Assembly (NCBI GenBank): GCA_013396655.1
Contig: WBMV01006647.1
Location: 3,443,400 to 3,507,399 of the forward strand
Direction of reading: 5' to 3'
From: Campylorhamphus procurvoides
Taxonomy: Eukaryota; Chordata; Aves; Passeriformes; Dendrocolaptidae
Length of the DNA: 64,000 nucleotides
Positions 39,701-52,107 of the stretch are shown here, one piece after another. The position numbers and the translations under genes are program-made. How positions within the stretch are numbered: the stretch's first letter is position 1; every line of letters begins with the position of its first letter. The notes beneath the pieces were generated by a model, which was not told where the DNA came from, did not search any database, and saw only the letters and a list, made by a program, of their open reading frames with translations.

Positions 39701-41378
39701 TCCCAGAAGTGAAGTTGCACATAAAGCAAATGAGTGTTGATGGAGGCAGAGGGAAATGGAAGTCAGATGTGGCACAGGATGGGACCTTACCCAGCTAATG
39801 GACTGGGACAGCAGGACTGGGCTCAGAAATTGACTTCTGGCAGCTGAAATCTATGAGAGGAAGAGATCCTGAGGGCCTCAAAGAAGTTCAGTGACTTTTG
39901 CTGACAATTAGAAATCTGTATTATAAAAGGTGATTTAAGTGGGAGCTATTTATAACTACTACATTGATAATGATATTTTTGAAGACCAATTTCTACCACT
40001 GGAAGGGGAGGGTTATACATCCAAGTCACCAGGCAAGGACTGCATGTCAGCTAATTCAGTGACAGCAATTAAAAGGTACTGGGTTCAAACTTAACTTCTA
40101 AAACAAGAGCCTAAAAGTTTTGAAAACACTTCATACAACAATTATATCCATACCTATGTATGCATAAAAGATATATTGATGCAAAGGAAGAGTATGATCA
40201 AATACTACACCAAAATAAAGCATGAAAATAAAGTGCTTTGTAGTCAGACATGCAAAACTAACAGAATAAATACTGTTTTCACAATTAACAATCATATAAG
40301 GAACAAAAACAAACAAACAGGTTGCACGTATTTGTGTCAGCAAATAAAGACAATAAAGAAAGAAAAACAGGTAAAATACAATAGAGTCAGATGTTGCTTA
40401 TTCAGAAACTTCACTGTACACAAAATTGTTGCTTTGAGAACAGTTAACTACCTAAAAAAAGGGAACCTTATTTCATTGCAGTGCCTTGGGATAAGCCAAG
40501 CTATGCTGCTCTTCCTTAGGCAGAGTTTCCCTGACACAATCTAAGGGCATTTTTGGATCAGGGAAATTTACTTTGCCAGACGTGAGCCCAAAATCACCCA
40601 CAGAAATGGCTACTCAATGTGAGCAGAGCAAACATCAGTCTACATATTGTTGTCTTGGTTTGAGAGAGGCTTTTTAGGAATTACTGTGAAAAGCTCTGGA
40701 AACATCTTTTAAAAAGGTCTTTCCTGAACAGACCTTTCCTGACATTACCTGTTAGAAAAGGGTAAAGATCACACACACTCCCCACACCTCTCCACCTCCA
40801 GCTCAAAGCCAGCTCTGCCTCCAAGACACAGTGACTCCTACAGCAAACAAGTCCCCGAGTCCACCCAACCTTGTACATTCTGATGGTGACTTTGAAAAGC
40901 CAATAATTTTGTAAGGTTTCCATTTTTTAAAAGAAATTTGATATGTTTTTTGATGATCAAATAAGTAGAAAAGTCTTCTCTGAAGTGCAAGTAGGACTAA
41001 ACCAGTCACTTTCTATGAAAAGGTTCCAGAATTTCCTGCATCTTCACACCTGCTTGTGAGAGATCTGGTCTGTAAAGGCACCACTGCCCTCCTTTTGCCT
41101 TTCCTTAAACTCCTGTCTGCAATTTCAGAAGCACTTGCAATTCTAATGTGCAAACTGCCTGTATTTCTCATATTCTGGAGTGAACAGCAGAAAATGTCAT
41201 TAAAAATAAAATATTCATTTTAATGAAAGCAGTAAGTTTACATTCTAAATACATTTGATTTTTTTTTCTGCTATGCCTGCCATAACAAATACTCCCAATC
41301 CTTTAAAAACGTTTGCTTAAATATAAACAGAATATATAAACTACTTGCTATGATATCTGTCCTTTAGGAGGACTGGGT

Positions 41379-41420
41379 AAGAGAGAGAGAGAGAGGGGGA
41401 GGAAGGAGAAGGAGGGAAAA
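41379..41420 (+). repeat. GA microsatellite in a polypurine tract
   Basis: An uninterrupted purine run on the + strand starting with seven GA units (41381-41394) and continuing as GGGGGAGGAAGGAGAAGGAG with an A-rich end. In the THSD7B transcript this would be a long pyrimidine tract. Such tracts are common in introns and often length-variable. Confidence 0.85.
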
Positions 41421-44400
41421 TCTTGACAAGAATATGTATGAGAGCAATCAATAAAAAAATAATCCTTGGAATTCATGAATCTTGAAAATAAGATACATTT
41501 TCTTGTAGTAATCCTAAAAACCTATAAAAGAATATTCAAGCAATAAACCCCCCTTAACTCATATTTAACCTTTCATCATGTAGAACTACATATTAAATAG
41601 CTTAGCAACTGCATGCTGTGTAAGTGCATTCAAATAAGAGCAGAAATAGAAAAATGTAAATGCGACACCTCTTTTAACATGCACTGCACAGCCAAGAACA
41701 TCTGCCAGCTGACCCCCTAATCCAATCGGCAGCTCAGCAGCAATCACAGGCTCAGACAAGAGCGGAGCAGCTTCCCCATGCTAAGCCCATTTTCCTGCAG
41801 ACATGGAGCAAAATGCACTCAGTCAGCCCTGCCATGAGTCCTGAACAGAGGGACAAGGCGACAGCAATCTCGCACATTACACGGAGCTGCCTTAAAATCC
41901 TGTCATCCCTTCCCCCAAATATTGTCATTTATCCTTTAATTTCTCAGGGCAACAACGCAGACAGAGCGCAGGGCTGAGGTGACTACAGCAAATCGAGGGA
42001 TTCCATCAGAATACCAAGTGCATACGGGCCACACAAATGTTTGGCACTTCTACCAGAAAATAACCTGGAATAAAATCTGCAAGGGCTCAACCTAGTCCAT
42101 TGAATATAATGAGTAGAAGAACTAAAAGAAAAGCTGAATTAATTCTCCTAACTCGTATCTAGTGCAAAAAGAGTGGGCTGCTTGAGAGGCTCCACAGGCA
42201 GATGAAGACATTTGAAAGAATGGCTTCAAGATACTCCACAGGAGTCAAACCCTCTGTGGAATTAAGAGCACAAGCCCCATGGAACATTATGCACTAACAG
42301 AGTATGCCATTATTTCTGTATAAAATAAAACTCCTGCTAAAAAGTTCTGTCCTAAATACACAAGCAAGCTGCACAACACTGACCAAACTGACTCCAGGAG
42401 AGCAGCCTTTTATGGCACAGTTCATGTCACTCAAATAACTACTTATATTCATAAAATAAATTGTTTGATCATGCAAACTGCCCACCTCTCCAAGGCAGTA
42501 CCCTTGCTAAATATCTGTATCAGCAGAGCCCTGGATATGGTGGGAAATGGGAAGGAAGTATTGTTAGAATAGTTTCTCCAGTAACATTCCTGCAGTTAAA
42601 TTTATGTCAAATATTTGAAAGACATTGGGAAAAAGAAAAAGACATACAGGGGTCTGTCAAAAAGCCGAGACAACACCCTGCACAAGAAGGGGATGAAAAG
42701 ATTATCTGGCTTAATAAGGAAAACACACAAACTGACTATGGGATTTCATCGTAAGACACTGGAAAAATGAAGGGTTCTCCAAAGCAGTTGATTGGGCAAT
42801 AGCAAGATCCAACCTCTGAAGCAATAATGAAAAATAATAAAAATACTGGAGGAAATAATAAGGAAATCATAAGTAAATTCTACTGGCACCTGGAGGAATT
42901 CATTATTGGTTCTAAGTTATCTCAAGTTTTATCAGCTGAATAAAAACACAATAAAACACAATATACAGTGAAAAGCAAAACTCAGCACCATGGTGATTGA
43001 GCTTTCCCATGTCTGATACCAAAGAAAAGTATTTACTGCAGGTATTTAATCCAGATTATAGAAAATAATTAGGATGTCACATTTTCATATCTAACGAATC
43101 TATAGAGCTTTGCTCCAGGATTTAAACACTGCCCAAAGCAGAGGAAAGAGCAGATAATCTGCCTGCCAGTGGATTAACAGTATGTGTCCAGCTTAGCTAA
43201 ACAGCAGTGCCATCAGCTAATTCAGTTTACCATCTGGGCAGGCAACTTGTACATGCTGCAGTGTGCCCAAGGGCCTGGGAGTGTTAAATCTGGGCTGGAA
43301 GGACAACTCCAGTGGGTGCAGAGCTAAACTCCTTCAGAATTGCACAAAGAATTGCCAAGTGTTGTGAGAGGTGATGGACAGAGTGACAGACACAACATGT
43401 GTATGTGTGCATATCTAACTGTACTATATGCATAAAAACACACTTTCCTTATTAGTACAACTTCTTCTCACCCGGAAAGCTTCAACATATATCGGATAGG
43501 ACTCAAAGCTGTAAAGCTAAATTGGAAAAATATAATCCATTTGTGTGCTAAACCACCTAGAAATAGCTTGTTCTATCCTAAAAAAAACCCTTCAAACCCC
43601 TAGGCAAAGAAACAAAATCCCCAAAAAAGCAAACCTGAAAAAGAAGTAGTCACAAACCTAAGGAAACAGCCCTTAATGCAATTCTCCAGTGTCACTCCTC
43701 CAGCCCACAAGAGAAAGCCTCTAATGAATGCAGTGGGGTTGAGATCCCAACGTGCATTCCTGGTAAAGAGGCAAAAAGCACCGACCATGTTTATATCAAT
43801 ACCAGCCCTGGCACTTTGCAAGCGCCGCGCACCGATAAACTGTACAAAGACATAACTTCCAAGTTTAAACAATTTCTTTCCTTTAATATCTTCTGAAAGG
43901 CTTTTGAAACTAGCAACTCTAATGTGTGTGGGAATAGGCAGCACATGATAGCAATAAGTTTGCTTTTAATGGAAGGAGTCAGCTGTGTCTATGGGTAACA
44001 AACCCCAGTATCTTTTCATTACAAAGGAGCTTATTGTTACCACATGACTTACTGTGGGATTTCACTTTGCCTCTCTGGTGATCTGTCTGATCTATTAAGG
44101 AAAGCACTGAGCTATGGACAGCATCCACTTTATTGCAGTTTTATACTTTGGTAGTCCCTGCTGCTGCTGTCAGCCTACTTCCGATGAATTTCAAACAGGA
44201 ACAAGGAAAAATCAAAAAGGAAAAAGAAAAGGAGTATTTACCAAGGCTCTCACAGCAAAAAGAAATAAAATTAACTGTGAAGAAGATGAGGGAAGTTCAT
44301 AATGAGGAGCTGGAAGTGGTGCTGCATCCCAGGACACGATTCCTGCAGCAGTGGTTGTGCACACAAACAACTGGATCCACCAGCTCTAGCACCTACCGAG

Positions 44401-45159
44401 CACTACACAGATGAGTCTTTGCATGAATACCACTGAAGTGACTCTACATGACATATTTTATACATATTCATAATATACATATGAAGTTCCATCGGCATGG
44501 CTGTTTCTGTCCTATTAATTAATTTTCACGGCTGAATCTGAAATATAGGACAGGCAAAACTAAACAGTACTTCATCAGTGTTAATTAGGGCTGAGAATTA
44601 ATCAGCAAATGTAGGAAATCACTATTCTCTTTGAGGAAATGCATACAGCATTAAGTGGCATTTAAATAGATGCTGATCTTTCTTTAAGACTAGCAATTTA
44701 AAGATTATTTTCCTCTGATGGGATACTTCAATATTGAATAAACAGAGATTAATGTTCAAGGGAACTGGTGCTGTGTTGAAGGGAAATCTTCCCAAAAATA
44801 GCAATATGTATTTAACAAATGTTTCTACAGCAACCATAGTCAAAGAAAGAATGAAAAAGTTTTAAAATAGCCATGACATCTGAACTCTCTCATGTCTAAA
44901 CACTATCCAGGTGGGATTATTAATCCAGGGCTTCCTGTGCTCCGGGAGATAACAATTTTTTCATGGAAGAAATACAGTGTTTCAGGTCAAATCCTGAGCA
45001 TCTCTCCCTCAATCCTTAAGAAGTTTGAGGATTGCCTACAAAATGCTCCCAGAGACAACTCCTGGTTTTAATTCCCTCAGCAGCACAGCACCTTTGGATC
45101 ACAATTCCATATACAGCAAGCACAGACAGACTTCTGTTGGCTAGTTCACCCCCACTCAC

Positions 45160-45338
45160 CTGATTCTTGAGATCCAGCTTTGGGCAGGGGCGACCTCCAT
45201 TGTACGGCTTCTCCTTGAGCCACTTGGACCGCACTTTGACCCCTGGTCCGCAGGAGGAGCTGCAGGGAGACCAACTGGACCAGTTGCTTAATTTGCAATC
45301 GAAGGGGCACGGGACCGTGCAAGGCTCTTCAATGTAAC
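45160..45338 (-). CDS. THSD7B: THSD7B internal exon B (canonical TSP type-1 repeat)
   Basis: Second exon in the chain, 179 bases: two bases finishing the Gly codon begun in exon A, then 59 codons ending in phase 0. It encodes YIEEPCTVPCPFDCKLS, then the Trp ladder NWSSWSPC, the turn CSSSCGPG, the basic strand VKVRSKWLKEK, and NGGRPCPKLDLKNQ. This is nearly a complete classical TSR. WSSW fits the WxxW C-mannosylation motif, CSSSCG fits the CxxS/TCG O-fucosylation consensus, and NWS is an N-glycosylation sequon; all three modifications are known for TSR proteins but are only predicted here. The splice sites are strong: acceptor TTTTTGGTTTAG|GT and donor CAG|GTGAGTGGG. A 16.3-kb intron separates it from exon A and a 43.6-kb intron from exon C. 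The NGGRPCP segment is typical of THSD7A/B. Confidence 0.96.
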
Positions 45339-47844
45339 CTAAACCAAAAATGGAAGAAAGGTTTTAACCACAGCCACCACTGAGCTCCATCCAACCCTCT
45401 GCTGTGATCTGTGCAATCAACACAAAGTGAGAACTTCTGATGGAGAAGGTGTTTGCCACACTGGGGACACTGTCCCAACACGTATCATTTGTGAAGAACA
45501 ACTGTGACTAAAATTAACTTATGCTTGGTTTAATCCAATGAAGGCAGGGCTAAAGCTGACTGGCGTAAAGGACACAAGGCAAAAGAACCTGTTGTGAAGC
45601 TGGTAGTCACCAACACGTGGTGATTACACTCCCTGTGAGACTATGGGCAGAATAAATTCTGGAGAACTAAGCACACAGCCCAGTCCCACACTCCTTTAGC
45701 ATTACACTAGTCACCTCCACAGCTGGCACAGGCAGGAGTGAAAGGCTCTTTTCCCAGCAGAGGGAACCAGAGGATGGTGGAGGCAACAGAGCTCTTCTCT
45801 TGGCTGCTCCCACAAGATGTGTGAGGGATCTGCCTGCCAGCTGGAGCAGTGTGGAATCTGTTCTTGGGATAAGCAGATGAAACCTGCTTCCAACATCTTA
45901 CTAGTAGTTCTCTTTATATATCTTTCCAACTGCTTTGCTTATTGTGGGTTTCATAAACAGCATTTTAAAGCTTTGCTTTCACCTTAACCTGGTTTGACAT
46001 AAAAGTCCTCACAAGATCATCAGCTCTAAAAATCACGATACCAGTCACCTGCAGTACCAACACCTTGTGAATTAAAACCCAACAGATTCCTCCAAAAAGG
46101 CATAACCCCACAGCTGTTTTAGGAGCTGGCATATGGGAAGACAGAATTTGTAGTGGCCAGCCTGGTCATGGAGCTCTTGGTGTGCAGAAAGGCAGTGGAG
46201 GGTGGCCAAACCCTGGAGATCTCCAGGGAATTATTAGCACCAGTCTTGGGTTGGCAGTGTGGAATAATTCCTGCACCTTCCTGCTTACCATGCTGCATTC
46301 GTTCTCCTCCAGTTCCTATTATCTGCTTGTCATGTCCGTATGTATTATTTTAATTTAAACAAAAAAGAGATTTCATGTTAGACCATGAAAGGCAGTGGCT
46401 GCTCAGATCAGCCTTTATTAGAGGCAGCTTCATCCCTCTGACAGCTGTGGCAATGATGGTCATGGAAATAATGGAATTTCATCCCTACCACATTTCTGAT
46501 GTTTCTCATTTTGATGCCCTTTCCTTCTCTTTGGTTTTCATCACACGAACTCTCCCTCTCTATTCCTTACCTACAGAATACCACAGTAGCTCATCTCATG
46601 ACTCTTTTAGGAAGGGTTTCCCCACTCTATCCAGGTGACAGTCGCTGCATCAGGGAAGGAAAAAACACCCAAACAACAAAACCCAACCCAGCAGCAGCTG
46701 CTGTCCAAAACCCTCAGACAACAGCCCCTAACAACCATAAAACACCAATGCTGAGGCCCCAAATTATTCTGGTTCAGAGCTGGATTTACTGGCTGACCTA
46801 TACCTGAACTGCTGTGCCCACCAAAGCAGAGCATTACAGCCAGAGTACCAACCCACAGCAACGCTACACTGCCTTACTCCTGCTCTTGACACTGAAGGCA
46901 GTACCAAGAAAGGTTTCAGGCTTATTTAGGCATCCATCCCCCAGAAGACATCTCCCTTCTAGAAGTGCAAGAAATACTGATGTTGCTTTTGTAAACAGTG
47001 CCTTAAAAAACACTCGCAGCAGCAGCAGCAGTTGCCTCATCAAGCTCAGTGATGCTCCATCTCTCCTCTCGTGATGTTCCGTGATGGTGCTGCTCCCTCT
47101 TTCTTTACGGTGGCCGCCCCGCAGCCTGACAGCTGCAATCACTCCCCCCGTAACTCACGCTGTAACTCTTCCCCAAAGCTGCAGACCTGTTCCCACACAG
47201 CGTGCTCTGCTTTCCTTTGCTACCTCTGATCTCTGCGTGCTGCGGTGCCTTTTCATTTGCAGCTCCAAAGCCACCGGAATTGGGTCTCTTAATTATTTCC
47301 AACCGACTCTGTTGCAGGGATGTTCACGTGTTTGAGATATTCCAACCTTGCAAGCCTTGTGTGCTCACCTCGGTGAGGTGACACCCATGCACACATATAT
47401 ACAAATATTTCCAAAATAGACTCACTTTTTTCCCCCTAAACAAAACTCCCAAATATCCCACCAATATTCTATTCCATCTGCTTAGGTTGCCACTCAGAGT
47501 AATTCATAATATATTATGATAAGTAAAAGAAATCTCCTCATGATAGATTTATGAGAAGCATTTCTTAGGCAGTTCTCCAAAGAGTTCTGTTCCACCAGCA
47601 TATGAAATATCATTTTTCCCTGGGCTGTGTGACAGCCTGGGTAATTAACTCTCAACAGAAACAAAGAAAGTGCCTTGTTCCAAAGTAGGATTAGTCAGAG
47701 GGGTTATCAACTTATCAGAGAAGGCAAAATGGCTAAGCCTTTTGGCAGTTCAACATCCAACTCTATAATAAAAAAATATATATTAGGCAAAAAAGAGGAA
47801 TAATAAAAGGAAGACTATGAAAATGTTGTAATAAACCATCTTTC
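45339..47844 (-). other. THSD7B: THSD7B intron A-B, acceptor-proximal section
   Basis: First part (in + coordinates) of the 16,312-bp phase-1 intron spanning 45339-61650. It holds a short GCA/CAG tandem at 47016-47031 in a somewhat GC-richer stretch (46850-47330). No gene or transposon is recognised. Paired small open frames on both strands at 46800-47340 look like composition effects. Confidence 0.7.
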
Positions 47845-48052
47845 TTAGACATACGAAAGAAGTTTTTTACAACAGGGGTGGGTAAAACACTGGCAGAGGC
47901 TGCCCAGAGAAGTTGTGGATGCCCCACTTCTGGAAACAGTCAAGGCCAGGTTCGGTGGATCTTGGAGCAACTTAGTCTGGCTCATTGCAGGAGGCTGGAC
48001 ATGATGACCTTTAAAAGGTCCCTCCCAACACAAACTATTCTATGACTTTATG
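47845..48052 (+). mobile_element. CR1 LINE 3'-end fragment
   Basis: About 208 bases of CR1 3' part on the + strand: TTAGACATACGAAAGAAGTT, CACTGGCAGAGGCTGCCCAG, AGAAGTTGTGGATGCCCCAC, AGTCAAGGCCAGGTTCGGTG, a TTGGAGCAAC segment, TGATGACCTTTAAAAGGTCC, then CAAACTATTCTATGACTTTA at the end. It is 5'-truncated and non-coding. A 62-codon frame on the other strand is just its antisense. Confidence 0.93.
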
Positions 48053-49591
48053 GAAATTAAAGACACCTACTGTATTCCAGCCCCAGGAAGTGCTTGGAGT
48101 TATCCCTCAGCAAACGAGAATTTCTAGACATCCTGTTTCTCAGAGGTCACCTCACTCCTTTTTGAGTTTCCTCACCCATGTTTCTAAACTACATTAAGTA
48201 TAAACAAATAATGGCCGGCTAATAGAGCATTAAATTCCCATACAGCCCAGAGGAAGCCAATTCTCCATATTGAACAAAGCTACAGAATCAAAATAGTATC
48301 ATAACTTTCCTTCAGGCTCTTCTCACATTACTCTTCAATCAATCACTTGAGGTTAATTCTGGGCTGAGATACTCAGAGAGCAGAGATTTCATTAAACCAA
48401 AATTTTCCTCCAAAAACGTTCCTGTGATGTACCTCTGCTCAGACAGAGAATGCCTTTATGACTATCTTTTTATGGCACTAGTAAATAACTTGTACTCGGC
48501 TCATCCATTGCCTGTAAGAGCAGCATATTTGTTTTTCTCTGAAGGAGCCAAGCAATGACTTGCCATTGTCAGGGGGCTGAAAAGACCCACAATAATCCCA
48601 GTTTTGGCACACTAGAAAGCTCGTAGGATTGGCATGGTGCACAATATGAAACAAACCAAAAAACCCAGGGGAGACAGGCTATTAAAGCAATCCATTAATA
48701 AAGAATTCTGCGTTCAGGCTATTATCCAGAGAAGCATTCTTACCATAACAGAATACGAATCAGGAGCGTAAGCACATTTCTGAGCTACTGTTGTTCAGCT
48801 TGGGGAGACTAACTCAAGGCTGAGTTTACACAGCTGGTTTTGTCAGTGTCATCCTCAAACTTCTCACTCATCTATCACATCCCCCATTTTTCTCTCCTCT
48901 GCAGAACCTGTTACCAAAAACTTGTTAAGCTTCCAAAATGTACTGCAGAAAAATATGTTCTCTTCTCCACAGCCCTGCTCAGCCTGCTTTCCATGCGTTC
49001 TTAGATTATTTCTTGATGCTTACTTTAAACTCTTCTTTTTATTATTACTCATCAAAATCTCACACACTGTTAAAATAAAGCTCATTGAATTAAGACAGAG
49101 CAGATGAGAGCCTCTGTCCCACCTGAACCAACAGCAGGCTCCTGAACACCACAGAGCTGGAGCTGCACACACAGATGTCACAGGAGGTAGTGACAGGAAC
49201 ACCAGCATATTTAAGTAGGCACTTGGAAACTTACCACTGGGAATTGGCAGAAAAAATTGATCTGGATGATCAAATAAGCCTTTTCTATATATAGGTGCTA
49301 TTGTTTTTCTACTGAGACACCGTCAACGTAATGGGATGAACAAATGCGTTTACCCAGGCTGCACAGCTCATTTTACTATGATTTATTCATTAAGAACAAC
49401 GTGCTTGTTGCTCAACAAGCCACAAATGGAGTCTCTTCTCTAAAGTGTCTGTAACAAACAAAGCACCCACAGGTTACACGGGATGGACTGGGAAGGCTCG
49501 AGCACAGGACGTAGCAATCATTACTCATGTCCTTTCTCCTGGGCAGCCCAGAGCCACAAAGAACAAAATGAGGATGATGGTCCACCAGGAG
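48053..49591 (-). other. THSD7B: THSD7B intron A-B, section between CR1 fragments
   Basis: About 1.5 kb of unique-looking intron. No gene, repeat or conserved motif is recognised. Confidence 0.7.
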
Positions 49592-49772
49592 TCATAGAAT
49601 CACAGAATCCCAGAATGGTTTGGGTTGGAAGGGAGCCTAAAGTCCATCTCATTCCAAACCCTGCCATGGGCAGGGACACCTTCCATTAAGACCAGATTGC
49701 TCCAAGCCCCGTCCAACCTGGCCTTGGACACTTCCAGGGATGGGGCAGCCACAGCTTCCCTAGGCACCTCCA
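49592..49772 (-). mobile_element. CR1 LINE 3'-end fragment, antisense on + strand
   Basis: On the + strand it begins with the reverse complement of the CR1 terminal repeat (TCATAGAATCACAGAATCCC), then AGAATGGTTTGGGTTGGAAG, CTGCCATGGGCAGGGACACC, TTGCTCCAAGCCCCGTCCAA, CCTGGCCTTGGACACTTCCA and GGGATGGGGCAGCCACAGCT, ending near CACCTCCAGTGTCAG. It is one of the better preserved CR1 pieces here and lies in the same orientation as THSD7B. Confidence 0.96.
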
Positions 49773-50772
49773 GTGTCAGAGGTTAAGGCACTAACACATG
49801 GAGTAAAACCTGTTGTGTCATTTTTGCCATGGAACCCAGCAGAGATAAGGCAAGAAGAGGCAGCAGGAGGACGGGCTGGGAGGCGTCAGTGATGCAGAAG
49901 GATGAAGAGGCTGTGGATGGCACTGCAGCACTGAGGAGGGAGGTTTGCAGGAGCACAGTTTTGCTCCCACATACACAAGACATTGGTGTATCACACCAGC
50001 ACATCCAGAGAGGGGCTGCAGTGTCCTTTCATGTCCCCTCTATAGGCACAAATGGGTAGTGGTGGGAGAAGCAGGGGATTAGTAGGTTTACAAGCTAAAG
50101 TAAGCCAGTGGCATCCACCTGATTGTTGCACTTCTAAAAGATAAATCTGCTGGGGGTGTAAGGTCTGCACACAGAGTTAAACAACAGTGCCACCAGCATT
50201 GCAAGAGATCGACTTAAAAGTGATGTGAAAATAAACAACATTTCTCCAGCAGCTTTGGAAACAGATGCACCTCTAATTGAATTGGCTTTAAACTCATTTG
50301 TATCCTCTCTAACATATTTCATGGTTTCAATTAACAAACTTCTAGCGGTTCTACCCTTGTTAGTAAACCTTGAGGTGCTTCATAAAACTCAAGGTCATTA
50401 CTGTGAGGAGGGACAATTCTGTGCATCACGGCAGCTGCCACTGGTAATAACACTGCTAATTTCCCCTGGAGTCTGTGGGACAGCAGAGATCACCCTTTAA
50501 CAAACAAGAGAGCAGCAGAGTGGACAGTGACACAAGAGAAATGTTTCTAATTACACACACCAAAGGTAGAGGGGGGGAAAAATTGATTCATTTTGCAATT
50601 AATATTTACATTAATTTGGTTACTGACTGTGAAGTAGTCACAGTCACAGAATAACACCAGTAAATCCATGCAGTGCTAAAAAACTAAGAGCTAAAGGCTG
50701 TATAAGGGAGACCTGGTGGACCACAGCACTCAGTGGGCCACATTCTGCTCAGCTGAAGCTTTGGGATCTCCT

Positions 50773-50794
50773 GCAAAGCAAAGCAAAGCAAAGC
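50773..50794 (+). repeat. GCAAA tandem repeat
   Basis: Four exact GCAAA units followed by GC. A short pentanucleotide microsatellite in the intron. Confidence 0.85.
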
Positions 50795-52093
50795 TCTGGT
50801 TTTAACTCACATGAAAACTCAGCATGGAGCACAGACTGCAGTTACCAGACTTAACCCCACCAGCTGATCAGAGCTCTGTGGCTGGGGCTTTCCCAGTGTG
50901 CCATGAATAAGGCAGCCACTGGCCATGGCCACCAGCATGACTGAGGGCTCCAGCACCTTGTGAGATACGAGGGGAGCACCTCGCCCTAGGGAATAATCTT
51001 GGTTCAAAACCCAAGGCCTGCTCCAAGGGAGAAAATTATTAACTGGAGGGAACTAAGCAGAGTAAGTCTGTGAGCGTTAAATTTGCTAACAACTTGAGTT
51101 GCAGCTGAAAAGGATGTAATCTTGTCACAGAACAAATGTTTAATCTTCCCTTTTTTTTTATGGCGTGCAAGGATTTGAGAGATTTTATGCAATATTAGTT
51201 TGCTGAGAAATTTAAGAGATAATCTAATGAATACATTCAGTGAAGGCACAGCCAAAAAATCCAGCAAAAATAACTTTCACATCAAATGTTTTGCAAAGCT
51301 TAAATAATGGACCCTTAGCTAATTTATTCCCACTTGCTCAACAAAGAGGCACATGCTCATGTTATCTTGTAGCAGACTGATTAGAGATTCTAAATAGACC
51401 AGAGAGGACTTGTAAAAAAGGCTGGTAAGTTTAACTCAACATTATTGTTATTGAAATTCATCCAAAGGTTGGTTTTATTGCTCAATTTCACAGTCTCTAT
51501 AAATCCCAACGAGGCAGTTGGGTTGATGCTGACTTTGCACTATGATTCGTAATTTCTTTTGATTTTTGTATTACAGTTTTCTTCCTTAAAGAACTTGCAA
51601 GCTTACGCTTTGAGTTCCATCCAAACAATGGTAGCTGATATATTTAACCTTTTAACTCAATAAGGAAATCTCCATTAATTAGCACATTCCTTGTAACAGA
51701 TTGCAGAACAAGCTGAGAACTCTTCCGGAGAAGGAGGCTTGTCTGCTGCCTTCTGAGTGCAAACAAACAGAGCAAATAAATAGGACTTCACAGTGTACAT
51801 TCATCTCATAGGGAGCTTTCGATGCAGAAGGGCAGAAATCCACGGCACAAATCTGTCCAGGCTCCAAAACCAACTGTGGGAATGATTCTCCCTTCTGCCA
51901 GGGCTGCGTCCCCACAGCAAAGGGCTGCTTGGGAGCCCTGATGTCTTAACAAAGTCCTTACTCAAATAAAAAATCATCCACTGGGATCAATAGCAGTTAG
52001 GGGAGTAGCTCAACTGTGTTTTTCTATATACTTTGCTCATCATTCTGCCACCAGGAAAATCATCTGCTTTGTCCAAACAAAACTGAGTTGCCG

Positions 52094-52107
52094 TTTTTTT
52101 TTTTTTT
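52094..52107 (+). repeat. Poly-T run (14 bases)
   Basis: Fourteen consecutive T on the + strand, poly-A in the THSD7B transcript. It is not attached to a recognised retroposon, and no target-site duplication or SINE body is seen. Confidence 0.85.

Larger units (their letters stand above)
31111..45159 (-). other. THSD7B: THSD7B large intron B-C, donor-proximal section
   Basis: About 14 kb reaching the strong donor of exon B. No gene or transposon is recognised. It is AT-rich for long stretches (for example 34200-34760 and 35200-35960). It contains two perfect hairpin palindromes, a polypurine/GA tract and small tandem repeats, which are listed separately. Open frames such as 37094-37459 (121 codons, +) and 40176-40544 (122 codons, +) show no family resemblance. 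Confidence 0.7.

Noticed and set aside
47016..47031. CAG/GCA tandem repeat as a possible polyglutamine tract
   Set aside because: Only about five units, in intron, with no supported coding frame.
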